Below the pieces are notes generated by a model. It was not told the origin of the DNA. It did not search any database and saw only the letters and a list, made by a program, of their open reading frames with translations. A stretch of DNA of 64,000 nucleotides from Apostichopus japonicus. Taxonomy: Eukaryota > Echinodermata > Holothuroidea > Aspidochirotida > Stichopodidae. Positions 35,791 to 50,815 of the stretch are shown one piece after another. How positions within the stretch are numbered: position 1 is the stretch's first letter; every line of letters begins with the position of its first letter. The stretch is from assembly GCF_037975245.1 (NCBI RefSeq), contig NC_092575.1, positions 25,315,841 to 25,379,840 on the forward strand, read 5' to 3'. Position numbers and translations under genes: made by a program.

Positions 35791-38700
35791 CATTTGACAA
35801 TAACTGTTTCATTGCATTTCAGGTGTTCCTGTTACATCATATATAGGCCTGTAACTGCACAGCCTGTATACGGAAGCCAAATATATACTAGGTAAGTATG
35901 TATGTATGTACGTTTTTAGATCCTCCTGCAAGCAGGAACTCGCGAAGAAGCCTCATTGGCATATCAAAGCCGTGAAAGTCACATTTAGTAGCATATGTTA
36001 CGCCGTGTAATGACGTCATAGCCTCCGATCGTTAACCTACGTATGTTTGGCGGTTATTGAAGGTGAACTTAGATCAGCCTGCAGCGTCTATGTCGATCGA
36101 TAAGCAAACAGTAAAGTAATATTCAGATAATGTTCAAATATATTCAAATAACGTTAAATTACAATGAAATAACCATTTCGTGATAAACGGAAATCTAAGT
36201 TAACTATCAATGACATATCCACGAGGACAATATGTAACAGGTTTTATTTCCTTGCCCCCTCATCTCCGGAGGTCTAAACTTTCTGTGACGGTTTGCCCCG
36301 TTTGGAAAATACTTTAAGGGACTCACCAGAGGAATACATGCATCATCTTAGCTTGGGACCTCCGCGACATGTGGATTATTGCTATTACCAGTACTAGCTG
36401 ACCGATATTAATAAACTTAATTACAGCTCTACGCGCATATCTTTACCTCGGGAACTTCAACCCTTATTATCTATTTGTTCGGACATTGCCCGCTCGTGTT
36501 ACTTACTGCCCCACGAGCTCTTTCCACCGGACTTAGTGGCCTAACGATCACCTCCGGTCCGCGTCGCAGGTGATTATTGTTTATCTGCGTAGCCTAGCAC
36601 GGTTGCTGTTCATAGGATAGTAAGCCTAGGCGCCCTACATGAGTAGTAGTACAGTACTACTAGTAATACTTTGCGCCACCTGAGGAAAGTTCCAACCACG
36701 GCTTGCCGTAAAGATTCTCACGCCACCGATCTAAGCTTGTACTGAGCGACGGTGTACTGGAGGACCGGCCACTTTTCATTTAATTTTACTAGACGGACTG
36801 ATCCGAATTATTAGATCAGAGGTGAGTGTTTTACAACATCTGTATTAAATCTCTGATTTAGAGAACGTTAGCTCTAAAAATACTTCAACTTCATCCACCC
36901 ACCCCAACAGGCGCCTAGCCAGCCCTCGCGGTGTTACGGGGCAAAGAGTTTGTCCCCCCCCCCCTTTTTTTAAATTATGGGATCTCAGTTTACTTAACGC
37001 TTGTATTGATATGATGTTCTCTTCATGACACCATGCATATAGTTAAATGCAAAATTAATTGAGATATATTTTGATCGTGACAAGAACCAAACAAACTGAT
37101 GTTTATTCACGATTTGGGTATTTTTTTTCTTCCTCTATTCATTCATGTTCTGCAGGTTGACAATAACAAAACATTAACTTATAAATATATAGAGAAAGGG
37201 TGTTTCACAACATTAGAACACGATTAAAAGTGTTACGTTACCCAATCATAGATTGTGAAATAAATCGGAACTGGAGAAGGGGCGACGCTTCAATTTTTTT
37301 TAAATCCAGAAAGCCAGCAGGCTGAGTGATTCCTTGCCTTATAAGTTTTAATTGTATATGGAATCAGCTGATTGATAGAGCAACTGAGGAAAATGTGTCC
37401 CGAAGTCAAGTAACAGAACATCATACCAAATAACTTGATTGTTGCAAAGGTATTAATACCAGCCATTATTATCAGCCACTTAAATTAGGAAAGGTCAAAT
37501 CCTATGACAATTAGTGACACAGAAATGCCATTCTTAATAGAATTGGGTTTATAGGCTTACAAGGTCTCCAGACCGTGACCTCTGTTTAATTTAATGACCT
37601 TCCATCAGCATCATATTTGGGCAATATCTGTCACTACATGTACTTGCTGTAATAACAAGCATTAATGGGACAACTGTAGCAGGGTTAGGTCAAGTGTTTT
37701 GTGTAAGAATAAAACCCTGAGGTCTTTATTATTGAGGATTCAGAGCAGATTAATATATTGTGCAGTATTTCTGATGAAACTTAGATACAAATCAATCTTA
37801 AACAGCATCTTAAACCTGTACCAATTAAGTATGGTGAGAGCACGGATGTACACCAAGAATGTGCGAGCAATGAACTTCAGGAATGACTAATTAGGTTCTT
37901 GAAAATTCAAATCCTTTTCAATTTCCTAACAACAATATCAATTAAAATCTGACCAATGTGCACAATTTCCTTACAAAAAAATGTTATGCTGAAACCCAAA
38001 GCATATTACTGGCCACCCCAACTAAGAAGATGGTTTTCAGGTATTGAATTCAACCAGCCTTGTACAACCATTGACTTGAGTTAAATTAGAATTCTGAGCT
38101 TGAAAAAAGGTTATCCACCTACAGTGCTTTTAACACCCCGCCCCCTACATTCCTCAAAAGAGCTTTTACATGAACAAAGATTTACTAGGCTATTTTACCC
38201 AATATAGGAAAGTTATATACCAACATGACATCTGATGAAACTGCCTATCTTATGATTTCATGTTTAAAGTTTCCAAGGTGTAACCTCTGCTAAACCCAAA
38301 TGGGCCTATAATCTTGAGTTTGCAGAGTTTGCACACTACTGACTTTAAAATCAGAGGGAATGATATTAACATTTCGAAAAAACTAACTGAAATTGCGCAT
38401 ACTGTACATGAGTTCACATTATCGTAGGCCTACTTTAATTCAGGAAGTGGAAATGTCAGGGGAATGACCCACTAGTTTGGATGCTAAAAAATGCCATGAT
38501 AGTGGTGAGCTTCCATGGGTAATAGAGCCTTAGGTTTTATTTGGCTTTGGCTTTTGGGTCCGTGTTTGTTGGGTGTTACTAAATGTACAAATTAAATCGA
38601 AGAGTTACTTGACACATGCTTAAGAGTTAATGTCTCCAATCATGTCTATAGGAATGCAACAAACCATTCTGTTTCCACAAAGGTATATAGGTATGCAAGC

Positions 38701-39985
38701 GAAAAGGGTTATGAAACGAAAAGGTCTGCCATAGTAAAATCTATAATCAAGGTCTTCGTGAGAACTGTATGATCTCTGTACTTTAATGATTATTGAGAGG
38801 TCTGTTGTAATGTATTCTGAATCTGTTGCCTCCACATTCTCCAGATATACATTTGGCATTGATAAAGTCCCCCTCCCATCATCCTTAACTAACATGTAAT
38901 AACAACTCTATAAGAATAATCAATGATTACTGAGTTTGTATCTGTATTGTCAATAACATACATTAAATATGTACATTTCTTTGAAAAGCCAGATAGTTCA
39001 TCAGCTCTCAGCTTTTCCGTAACTTTATTATACTTCTATGCATACATGATTATAGATACTATGAAGGAAAAACACAGCCATGTTCAGCTCAATTGCCATG
39101 ATGACATTCATTCTGTTAATTCCAAATGCATTCACAAGTTACTTTCATCAAATTTAACAAATTCATATCTTTCCACACAAATAAAATGTTATGAGGATGT
39201 GGTTTGACCAAAGGGGGCAGTCAATTTCCAAGAATTGTTTTGAGCCACCAGAATATACATTTAATAAGTAGCCAATCTTAATGGGAATTACTAAACATCA
39301 TCTTTAAGTAACAGGTTGATCTACAAACTCACACAATACTCAAAAATGTTATCAAACATTACCAAATGGCAAAGTCATTTGCAAAAGGTGTCTAGAAGAT
39401 TGGAAACTTTTGCAATTCTTAAGACACCATGTTTACAAAATTTGCCAGGTTTCAACATCTGTTGACCTCAACTGACATTGACCTTCATGAAACAAAACTG
39501 TCAGAGGTTCTTAGAATGAAGCACCTTCTATATGAAAACTCTGTCAAAGTTACTATTGTTCTGATATAGAACTTTAACGATTTCACAGATAGCTATCTGC
39601 TGATTACATATCCTTTGAGTGTCACCAAAACAATCACAACCTTGTACTCACAATAGGGAAGCTATACATCCTCAGTATAAAGTCTGTCAACATTACTACT
39701 GCTTTTGAGATATTATGTGGACAAAGTAAGGCAAGTATACCAATATGGACACAGTTACATAGAGTATAAACAAACAAACCATGTTAGACAGGGAGGAGAA
39801 TATTTCAAGTACCTCCAAAAGTTTAATTAAACTTATATTCTTGTTTTGTAAGCTCCGACTTTAAATAACGGTTTGTACAAAATGTCTCACCGACTTCCCT
39901 CTCAAGTGAACAAACTCATGGATACAGCATCATGTTTGTATTCATCATTATTTACTTACAATAGCCCATAAAATGATTTCAGTCA
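35791..39985. other. Intergenic between gene C and unit D
   Basis: No supported exon. A 91-codon frame at 38620-38895 on the minus strand has no recognisable domain or splice partners. A poly-C run lies at about 36955. Confidence 0.45.
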
Positions 39986-42900
39986 TTATTCTGGGCACAT
40001 TGTAGCTTCAACAACATGATTTTTATTCCTGAATTCTCTGAGAAGTTTCGCACATTTTTCATTTCCTTGTTCTGTTAAGGCATTTTCCAATTTTGTGATG
40101 TTTGTAGGAGATATCAGGGAATTTTTGGTCAGCTCCTCTAACAACAGAATTCCTGGTGTTTTGTGCTTCTTGATATCATTAATTCCTTCCTCAGGAATTT
40201 GGAAGATATTTGCCAGTAGGGTAGATTGGTCTACATCAAGATACTCTGATAAATTCTGCTTGAGCTGATCAAAAGATTTGATGAAGGCTGTGAGGTTGAA
40301 AGGAAAGAAATGGTAAATATTTTAAATACATTACTCTACATAAAATGAATTACACTGATCTTGTGTCATGCAACAAATATCCAGAAATATGAGACAACAG
40401 TGACTAGTTTTTTAAACACACGAGCATAATAAACCTTAATAGCTCAGAGTTTTCAATGAAACTCAACATAAAATCTGATTTAAATCCAAAATGTGGTTGA
40501 ATTTAACTAATTTTCATGTTTTACTGCAGTGAGACAAAACTGGTGTTTCCTTAATATTGCATATTGCATATAGCTGATAATTATATTCCACCAGTTTAGA
40601 TGACAACTGCAGCCTGGACTCCACTATGCAAACTGGGATTAGGTGTACACATCACTTATGTACGGAATTGTAGGCAGTATGTAAAATGTTGATTTATGAA
40701 AAGTAAAATTACAAGTACACATCTGATATGAAAGGATTGTAAAGCAAACATCAACACTTAACATACGGCCTACAATAAATTAGCATGCCTTTAAATTGTT
40801 AATGACGTAATTACTCACTTTCAGGTAGGACAAGGTGGAATGGAGATGTGATTTGGGCAAAATGAAGTAATTTGTCAAACTGTGAAGAAGAAATGAAGAG
40901 GAAAGCTTGATGATTCTCCCAGAAAATTAGTTTGTGACTATCTCACCTCTATCTATTGACAGTGTGTATCAAAACGTGGTTTAAGTGATAATGTTAAGAT
41001 ATGCTAATTATTAATTATTGTTTAGGATATTTTGGACGTATTACATTTGTGATATGAAGACAGCTTGTCATAAGGCCTTTTTTGTTTGTAAAATTGTAAC
41101 ATTATAATTCAAACCTGTATAATGGAAATCAGTTTTTCTATTTAGGCAACCAAAGTAGAGATTTCAATAGAAATATAGAATGACTTAATTACAGAATGTA
41201 AAGATGGTAAACAATTCAAATAAAAGGTAAATGTAAAAGGAGTCTCAGTAGCTAAGATGAATCCAAAGTGAAACGTTAAATTCCTTGTATCAAAGTTTTC
41301 TTTGTGTTAATTTAAACAAAAGTCAAGTTACCTGCAACTGAATGCTAAACTGGAAAAGATTCTTCTTGGACAACTCATATCTTGCTTTTATTTCCAGATT
41401 GACAGTATCTTTGATCCCTTTATTCTGAAGATGGAACACTACCTCGTGTCTGTTCTTAAACCATATGGTTTTCATAGCAACATCCTTGAAGAGAGAAAAT
41501 TCAAGCGATGTTTAATTATTAATTCATAACACTTGTGAGAGTCTTGAACATTGGTGGTCAAGTTGTTAGGGCAATGGGCTTGTAATTTGGTGAATGCAGG
41601 TCCCGGTATTGGTCGACTGGATGGTTATGATCTGGATTTGGGCAAGGGGAATTAAAATCAATTGCCTGTCTTCATCCAGGTGTATACATTGGAAAATGCA
41701 AGGAAAGTTGTAAATATAGTTTGTGCTTTACTTTGACAGCACCCATGTCCCACAGTGGACACATATAGTGAACTGCAGTACTCTATGACCAACTAGTGGA
41801 ATTATGCATATTGAGGTTGATGGATGTTGTAAAGTCATTTGGCAAGGCTTTGGCTGACAGGCAAGGCTTTAAACTGTCAACTTTATATTCCTTTTAGCTC
41901 TTATAAGCTTTGAAAAGAATGAGTATTCGTATTAGCAACAAAAAACACAAAAAGAGAGACCATAAGAGTTACACACATTACTAAGTACTTATATAATCAA
42001 GACATGGACAGTCAATGAGGACCAAATGAAGGACTAGTCCATAATGAAATCAACTGTGTAGAAAACTGCAGCTGGGATCATCTGACCACTTATCATTCAT
42101 CGTATATCATAAGAATGACAGGAGACAATGTTAAAATAACATGTTTATTTGTAAAACAACATATGCAAATGCCATATACATACCACTCAATAGATACAAA
42201 TAACTATTCATCTAACAAATGCAAGTTACCTGTGGGACAGGAATGACCTAGATTCTTTACATGTTGCCAAGAATAAATAATAATACCTTATACATTTAAT
42301 ATTATATATAAATGATAATCTTTGACAAACATTACTAACCACTTTTCTAGGATGTGGGTTACACTGTGATGTACTGGAGTTAGCGCTAAAATGTAGCATT
42401 GAAGTCATAGATTTGAGTACAACAGAGACAGGATCATGAATTATGGTTCCCTTTTGCTGGTAGATTTCTTCATTGATAAGACTCTATTAATATGAGAAAA
42501 TGAAACAATTGAATATGATATTATTATTATTTATGTAAATTTTAATATTAACATCAATGCACACACTGCTTAGTTGTCCTCTGTATTACCAGGAAGTAAT
42601 AGCGTCTCCCTGTTATGGCCCTCTCTGGGTGGCTATTATTTGATAAATCAGTGAGCTGTTATAATTATCTGATAGATATAAATATCTGATAGTGTCTGAT
42701 AGAATGCATTATCATAGACCATTAATAGAATGACTGTCTGTTCTGATATAAAGTCTTTGCAGTCTAATCTTGGTCACGTGGTCAAGTGTGTTTACAAATG
42801 TGTCTGTACTTACATACTTGTTGCAAGTTTTCAATGATCACTTGCAATAAATTATTGAAAATTTAAATAGCTATTGCTAACACTTCATCAACCCTGTACA

Positions 42901-45119
42901 ATTCTGTGTATGAGCCATGTGTCATTCAGAAAGGCAGGCAACTAGAATCCATCAGATAATTAACAATACCACTTGAGCTGATGAAATCTGCTACTTACTT
43001 CATGTTCCAGAGTGTCATCATTATGGAACCAAAGATGGATTGTCAATCGATCCCCCGATTCAGAAACTCTGTTTACAATCGGTAAAAGGCAAACACGCTT
43101 CCTCATCTTAGGTATGAAAGGGATATGAAGACCAATGAGACAGGGCTTCTCAGCTTCAACTGCAAGGCGCTGACTATTCATAGAGCAGCTGAGGTGTTTC
43201 CTTTCTAAGCTCCACTTGACAGATTTATCTGAAGAGAATTTGAAAAACATTTGCTAGTATGTTTTTATAACATGGTGAAAGGTAGAACACCAATCCTAAA
43301 CTATACCATAGATGAATTTAAAGGACCGTCTGGTGGTAGAAAATAAAATACTGCAAACATAGAACATCAAAATAGTACAATATTTATCTAACACTATGTG
43401 TGGATGCAAGGTCACTGGATAAAACCTTTAACACAGTTTAACACAGCTTGAAGGGTAAATTTTTCCTTTGAAAATGTTGTTTATTTCTCCCTTAAATGTG
43501 CAACATTTTGAATTGTGTCGACCAGTTCCTTGAAATAGAAATGATCTGTCAAGACATAACCTCCTTCTTGAGATATTGATTTCTACATTACACAGAACCA
43601 GAAGGCTCTGTGATTTTCTTGCCAATTTTGTGTTTGTGTACTCAGGTGGTTTCACATATAGTGTTACTTTTATTCAAGTTTTACTTTAGCAGTTACGAAG
43701 GTTTGAGAGGTTTTCAGGCTTTCACACATATTGACCTCTAACGACCTTTTAACAAGCGCAAAACCCTTTAAATTTTATTAACATGCTCCAGTGGATCTAA
43801 ATAGCACATATCAAGTTCACACAACCTTTTTTGATTGATTGTACTTACAAATGTTTCAGAATTTGACCTATACAGAAAAGCAGGGTTTTTGTATTCATTA
43901 AATAAGGCACCATACACCCAGTGTCAAATAACACCATTATGCATTTTTTGCATACCATGTCAAGAGGTGGTACCTCATATACTTACTTCGGTTGATAATA
44001 AAACTGTTAGTGACTATATATATATAATATCACTGGAGTAGAAAAACACAAGGCAAACGAAAGAAACATACCTGTTTGTAAAACACCAGAGTACACATCA
44101 ATACCCATCTGGTTAGTTGTAGTAAAAGCACAGTGTGGAATAATCAAGGAGACAGGCTTGTGTAAGGTAAGGCTTTCTGGACCAAATTTCACAAACGGGG
44201 TCAACCTTAGACTCTTGTTTGAGATAGGTCCTTTAATGGCAGGGTCAGCAGAAACCCACAGACTAACAATCCTTCCAGTGTGTAGTGCCCCAGCTGGAAC
44301 ACGCAGACAAACACCTGCGATAAACATCTCTCCTCCACTCTGATCAAAGTATTGTTCTTTATAAAGATTTGACCCTGGGAACAAAGAAAGTCTCTCTGGA
44401 GGAAGAAAGTAACATATTTCATGTGAAAGGAAAGTATTTTGTCACTTTCATGAATCATGTGTTAATGCAAATTGTTTTTAATCCATAATATGAAAATAAC
44501 CTCTGTAGCGCAAAACTGATGTTTTCATATTCATTTTGGGCTATTTGTAGATAATTCAAGAAAATAAAATAAATTGGAGAATCAAATACAGTTATGATAT
44601 GAGAAAGAGAGAGTAAGACCTGTAATCAAATCTGCAAGAAATGTTATCATCATTGAATTAACTTGAAACAATTAATGGCATATTTAATGTACAGAAACAA
44701 TAATAAGTATGCAGGGATTATCATACACCTCCAGCAATGACATGCCTGAAGCTATTTTTGAGGTAAATGGTATATTCACACTGAAATAATGGAACAGCGT
44801 TCATTTTGGTAAATACTGAAACATATAGGTCGCATGAAACAACTGTAATGATCCTAGAATGTCATATAGGATTGCGAATAAATATATAAGTAACAAATAG
44901 AGAAGGAATACACATGTTCTTAAAACTATAGTGTACTTTACCATGCTCTTCCTTAGCAAGCAGCAACAGCCGTCTTCCCAAGTCCAGTTTTCCATGAGAC
45001 AATTTCAAGGCTCTTTGGATATCCAATCTCTTGTATCCCTCCTCTATCAACGTTTTGAAATTGATTGACAACTTTGGTTCCCTTTTTGAAATGAATTCTT
45101 GTTTCTCTGGAAATTTTAC
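39986..45119 (-). CDS. Unit D: UBA-like - ZU5 - UPA - DED-like protein (5' end unresolved)
   Basis: Exons 45119-44942, 44374-44072, 43228-42999, 42483-42340, 41484-41332, 40879-40819 and 40287-39986 join without a frame break into 456 residues ending in TAA. Residues about 19-50 (KTLIEEGYKRLDIQRALKL region) look like a three-helix UBA domain. ZU5 is about 70-150, with the marker VPAGAL and PHCA. A UPA domain spans about 161-336. A DED-like six-helix domain (about 357-440, TPGILLLEELTKNSLIS) ends the protein. ZU5-UPA-death-fold proteins (UNC5, PIDD, NLRP1 FIIND) are scaffolds of apoptosis and innate immunity, so a cytosolic signalling role is inferred. The exon at 45119 contains no ATG, and the 343 bp up to the stop of gene E offer no matching start exon. 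It is therefore either a downstream part of gene E reached by alternative splicing or a 5'-truncated duplicate. A weak ATTAAA lies at 39822-39827. Confidence 0.75.
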
Positions 45120-45462
45120 CTGAAATAATGTTGAAATATTATCAATTGTTTATAAAATACATACTTTTTATCATACTTTCAGGAAGATAGACAATTCTCT
45201 ACTGCATTTGTTTTGGCTTCAGTGAATATTCTACAAAGGCTCCCAGTGCACGTGATCTCTACAAACCAAACTTTTGAGTACTAAAGCATAAAATAACAGT
45301 TAACGGCTCGGTATTTTATAACAATTATTAAAGGAGGACTTATTAGTAATGGAAGGGTAATTCCTTCTTCTGTTTTGTGACTTGCACGACAGCAAAAAGG
45401 ATTTTTTTTAGAAAGTACAGTACTAATCCATTCTAAGATCTTGATTTTATGCAAAGTGATCC

Positions 45463-48400
45463 TTATTTTTCTTCAAGGTAAAGTTGCAAAGTTTGAAAAA
45501 GTTTTTGCGAAGCACAAACATTTTTCTTATCATCTTTCTCTCTTTCTTTTTCCTTTCCATTCTTCTCCTGTGATGTACCACTGTATTCCAGCACCAGTCT
45601 TGCCACCTTATTAAATTGGATAGCTTTCAATCCTTCATACATTCCGATCATTCTGTCTGGCGTGATGAGCTCTCTTTCATCCAATATTTTCATCAGCATC
45701 TTTCCTGATTCTGCTGCTGTCTGAATTGTTTCATTTTCTGCTGGCTTGAGCTCAAAATACACGCCTAGCTTTTTACAATGCTGTTTATCTAGAAGCTTTG
45801 CAATGTCTCCTCTCAACTTTTCATATTTGTGTAAATCTGAAAGTGATAACAACAACATCTACTTTACAATCGGAGAAGTATATCACATGTACATATTAGA
45901 GGGCCTGAACCACAGGCTAATTGTGTGCCAATTTAGCAAAAAAGCAACGTTCCCAACTAACGTGCATATTAAAGTACACAACTTGCCCACAAGCATGCAA
46001 CCTGCATGAAAAATGTTGGTGTGCAATTCAACGGTTGTGCACACAATAAATTGATTAGTATACTGCCACCAACTTGCATGCAACTCTGCAATATTAAGCC
46101 CTTATGTGCTTACTCTTTCATCTCCACTAATACACACTTACCTGGTGTATGTATAAGATAAAATAAAGAGTATTCTTTTTTTTCCAACTTCACTTAGATG
46201 CTAGCCAAGTCCAACCATTTGTTCAACTTCCACTTAAACACTCACCTGGATGCAGTTCTCTAAAAAGAATTTCCTGGCTTTCTGGAGATAAGAGAATGTT
46301 TTTCACCTGAAGGAAAAACAAAAAATTATATGAATAATGGAAACTTTAAATGTCAAAATGTTTAGTATACAATCGTGCAGACTATCTAACACAACCCTGT
46401 GGATGATTAGGTTTAAAGTAGGAAGTGATGTAGAAACAAAGAGCTGAAACAGAAATAAAATACCACATAATACAAATTGGAAATCCCAAGGAAAGGCATG
46501 TTGATGACAACATACATATCATTATGGAGTATTTAATTGGTATTTAAGATGCCAAACAAAAACATCCAATAACTGTTGACCTGTGTGTAGAGTAATACAT
46601 ACTTTTTCAGCATTTCACTGCATTTTGATTTACTCATTTATTACAAAGCAATACCAAAGTGTCAGACAAAGTGGTAAACAGGATCAAAATAAAAAACTTA
46701 GGTACAACAGGATCACTGAAAAGACTGGAAAAAAATAATACCTGAATAACAGGCTACTATAATTCAATTAAATTCAATTGTTATCCACCATCAATATTGA
46801 AAAGGAAATGATCCATGAGAGAACATGCCAACGAATAACTATAATTCAGTCACAGCACTGATATTATTCAATCACCCTCCAAACAGCTGCAAGACTTTCA
46901 ACAGACAGGACATGAATAAACAAAGAAATGATCAGAAGAGAGAAGATGCCGCTAATAATGTTACGTAATTAAGAGATATATGAGAACACAAACAGCTAGA
47001 AGACAATCAGCAGATATAACTCACCTTTGATTGGAGGATAAGGGCTGTCTGGTTCTTTTCACGTTGTGATACTTTTAACTTCACATCAACCATGGCAGTG
47101 TATCCATCGTTGTTTCTTTTAAGTCTGAACTGATGAGAGACTCTACTGGCAGCACAGAGATGATCAATGTCTACATGCTAATGGGGAAAAGATATTGAAG
47201 ATCAATGTACTGAGGATGAGAATGCTTGTTATGTAATCAAAGAGACTGAGAATTAAGGAAATGCTGGTAAGGAACCAAGACATATGGCCAGATACAAATC
47301 CTTACATTTCATGGGCAGCTAGTGAAGATCGTACTTTATGTAATCAAGAATTCCATAACAACATTCAGACTAATTTTGTCCCATGGGGTAGGAACCCTAC
47401 AGAAACACTGTCGAGCCATGGATATTCATGTGATTGTAGATGAATAGGGGCTTACATTAAACCTTCTGTTTTGAAGAGTGTTCAAAGAATTACTAGGCAG
47501 GCATGTGATTGCCTCCATCATTCCTGCTCACAGGACAGCCACTAAATCAACATCCCACTCCAGCAACTGAGAAGTTGCCACAGCATATGAACTCTACCTC
47601 AAAATAAATAGAGAGCTGAATTAAAGACATCCCCATTCATTATCACCAAAGTGCAAACATGGTGAGTGAGGATTTTTTTGAAACCATGTGAAAGAACATA
47701 GGACCAAACTTCCTTTCCTAAGTCATGAACCAAAAATACCTACCCTCACTGTTAGATCTTACTCAACAACAATGCCCAAAATAAGTTTTGCATAGATTCT
47801 GGCCCCAGTTGGGTTATATAAAAGAAAGTAGTAGTTGTAGAGCCAATATTCCAACCACAACATTTTGATCTACTTTAGGTAACCAATCCTCGACTACAAG
47901 TCAACTTACATATGACGTTAGAAGACAAACTTTAATAGCATTGGTGATTAATAAAAACCTTTGTTGATTCTTCCTTCATCAAATGGTAACTGTCACCGGG
48001 TGATGACATCATCAGATTAATGTAAGGAGGACAATCTCTGTCATCATTCAATATCCGGGTAACTTGAAATGTTGTATAGTTTCCTAGACTCAGTTTGGAC
48101 TGGTGGTCCTCTAAAAGCAACTAAAACATAAGAAAATGGAGAAGTAAATTTGTTAATTTGGTTGTGCCTTCATTCTTCTTCATCAATACTGCCATAGCAA
48201 GTAACAGCAGCCTTTGTCCCTTAATTTACTAAAATCACCAATTAATGTTGCTTGTTTTCATCAGATCCTCTAAATACTTGTTGCAAATTTAGTGTAAACT
48301 CTGTATTTCAAAAGTAATAGAGTTTCTCATTGATATGCTATGATGAATCAATAAATATGTCACACAAATGCACCCTTAACCAAACACTTCATAATTTGCC

Positions 48401-50770
48401 AGGAAAACACGATAAAATCCATAATACAAATAATGAAAGAAAGCAAGATTCCCAGTATCCCACTTAATACAAATCAAAGAACAAAGCAGAATTGACCTCA
48501 AACTGCTACAGATATCACCATGGAAACAGGGGATTATCCTCACCTTGTACTCTTCATCACTGTCTTTACAGAAACAAACAGTTATTAAAACATCATCTTT
48601 GGCATCAAGTATCCCATCGATAAATGGAACAATACGGAATATATGCTTCTGTTCTGTGTCTTGGCTAACTAAATTAACAAAGACGTAGCTCAGGATGTTA
48701 ATATCAAGACTGATCTTCTCCGGGTCTAGCTTCCAACCAATAGATTTTTCTTCGGTCCAAGTTATTTCACCTATAGTAAGTAATATTATACAAAATATAT
48801 TACTTGGTTATCTTAAATATAGTAAATATCAAGAGCTTATTAACTAAGACATGTTTTAGCGGAAATGATTCTCAGCAGATAACTCATTTTATTTCTCTTG
48901 GTACATTCAACAATTTGCATTAAAAGTGTTTATTGGTCACCATCTTTACCTTTTTGTAAAGTTTCTTCATCTTTCAGACCAGTGAAGATAATAACACCAT
49001 GTCGATCTGGCTCAGGGATAATAGCTGAGTGAGGAATAGTCAGCTGGGCTGGCTTGTTGAGGACGAGTCCTTTTGGCTCTAGTTTTATCAGAGGTGTCAT
49101 TCTGCCCCTACCAGCACTTCCAGGGAGGTGTATGGTGGGATCATAGATCACTTTAACAGCAATTACACGATCATAGGATAAAGCGCCTTCAGGAATAGTC
49201 AGATGTACCCCCATGATGCTAATAGTTCCACCTTCATACTTTATCATGTGTTCAATGTATGAATGATGGTGCCTCATTTCAAGTATTTTTGAATCTTTTC
49301 TTTGTTTCGGTAGTTCTTCTCTCTTTGGTCCCTCCATCAAACTCTCCTTACTATGGTCGTGATCGTGGTCGTGGTCGTGATCCTTTGTTTCCTCTCTTTC
49401 ACCAGTGCCTTGTGATGGAGTTGATTCATCATCAGGGACAGATTTGACATTTTCAACTAAAAATAATGAAAACAAAACTGAAACTTTGACTTTATATAAT
49501 TTTATTTATTTTATTAAATTGCCATACTGAGCCACATTAAGAAAATACCATTATACAATATGTATGTATGAGTGGTAGCAGGCATCAGGGAATCAAAGAT
49601 TCTAGCATCGTGTCTGATAGTGACCACATGGTTTGACTTGATCCTTGTAATTTTGGCTAATCCCATAAGACCTAAATTTTGAGCATTTTTGTATTTTCAA
49701 TGTTTTTACGATAAAGAAATGAACCAAATAGCAACAAATTGGCAAAAAGATCCACTTGTAATTACTTTTACCATACATACACAGTGATAGTAAATAGTTT
49801 AAAATAACAAATAGCCTGAAAGCCAAATATTAAGCACTGACTGTATTGTACTATGTTTGTTTAATGTATTCTGATTGCATCATTTGATTCATTCTTACCA
49901 GGCCAGTCAAGCAGTTTTGGTGCTTGGTTTTCTTCAACCTGAAAGGGGTCAACTTTAGACTGATATGGAGCTAAGAGATACTCATTTGTTCGGTTTAGAT
50001 GAATATAAACCAAACCCTTTTGTAGGTTAGTGTTATCGTACATGTTGATGATGTTTCGTGCCTTCATGAAATTAATCAGAGTGATTCCTGGTGTCTCTAT
50101 CAGAGAAACCCGGCGTAGCATATCAGTTTCTGCCGGTGGTAAACCAAACAGAGTTGCTAATTTCAGAGTGCTGTCTAGAGTAAGATCATCGGCAACATTG
50201 ACCATTAATCTGCCGTAATCAGCTGAAATAAAAATAAAAGTAAGAATAAATATAGTTAGAGATCTCACTCAGCAAAACAAAGCAATTGATAAACTGATTA
50301 TTAAATGATGGATGAGAACACATTTTCATATTTCTCATTAGATAATTAGATTGTTTTGTATCTTATTAATATATAACAAAATAAAATCAGTTCAATAGCA
50401 GAAGATATTACTTATGTGGAATGTGAATAAATTTAATTCCATTTTATGTACTATTCATGTAATTGCTCATCTGCACAACAAGCAGTAATGTTACCATAGC
50501 AACTTTAGTTACTTAACTGTCACCTTTTAACAACATAGCAACATCCTTTAGATGATATTTAACACCAATTGATTTCAAAATCATAAATATATTCTTCAGA
50601 TTTGAGAAGGTGTGATCTAGTTCACTTTATGACATGAAGGTAAACATATTTTAAAGAGGAATTGGGTAAGGTTTATATTTCCTACAAAATGTTACAAGGA
50701 AGATATTGGAGGTGTTCATATGCTTTATGTTATTGGCTTGTTGACCCCAGCGACATATATAATAAATAAA

Positions 50771-50815
<45 letters not shown>

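Noticed and set aside
38620-38895. 91-codon frame downstream of unit D
   Set aside because: No domain recognised, no splice partners, and within range of chance in a 4-kb gap.
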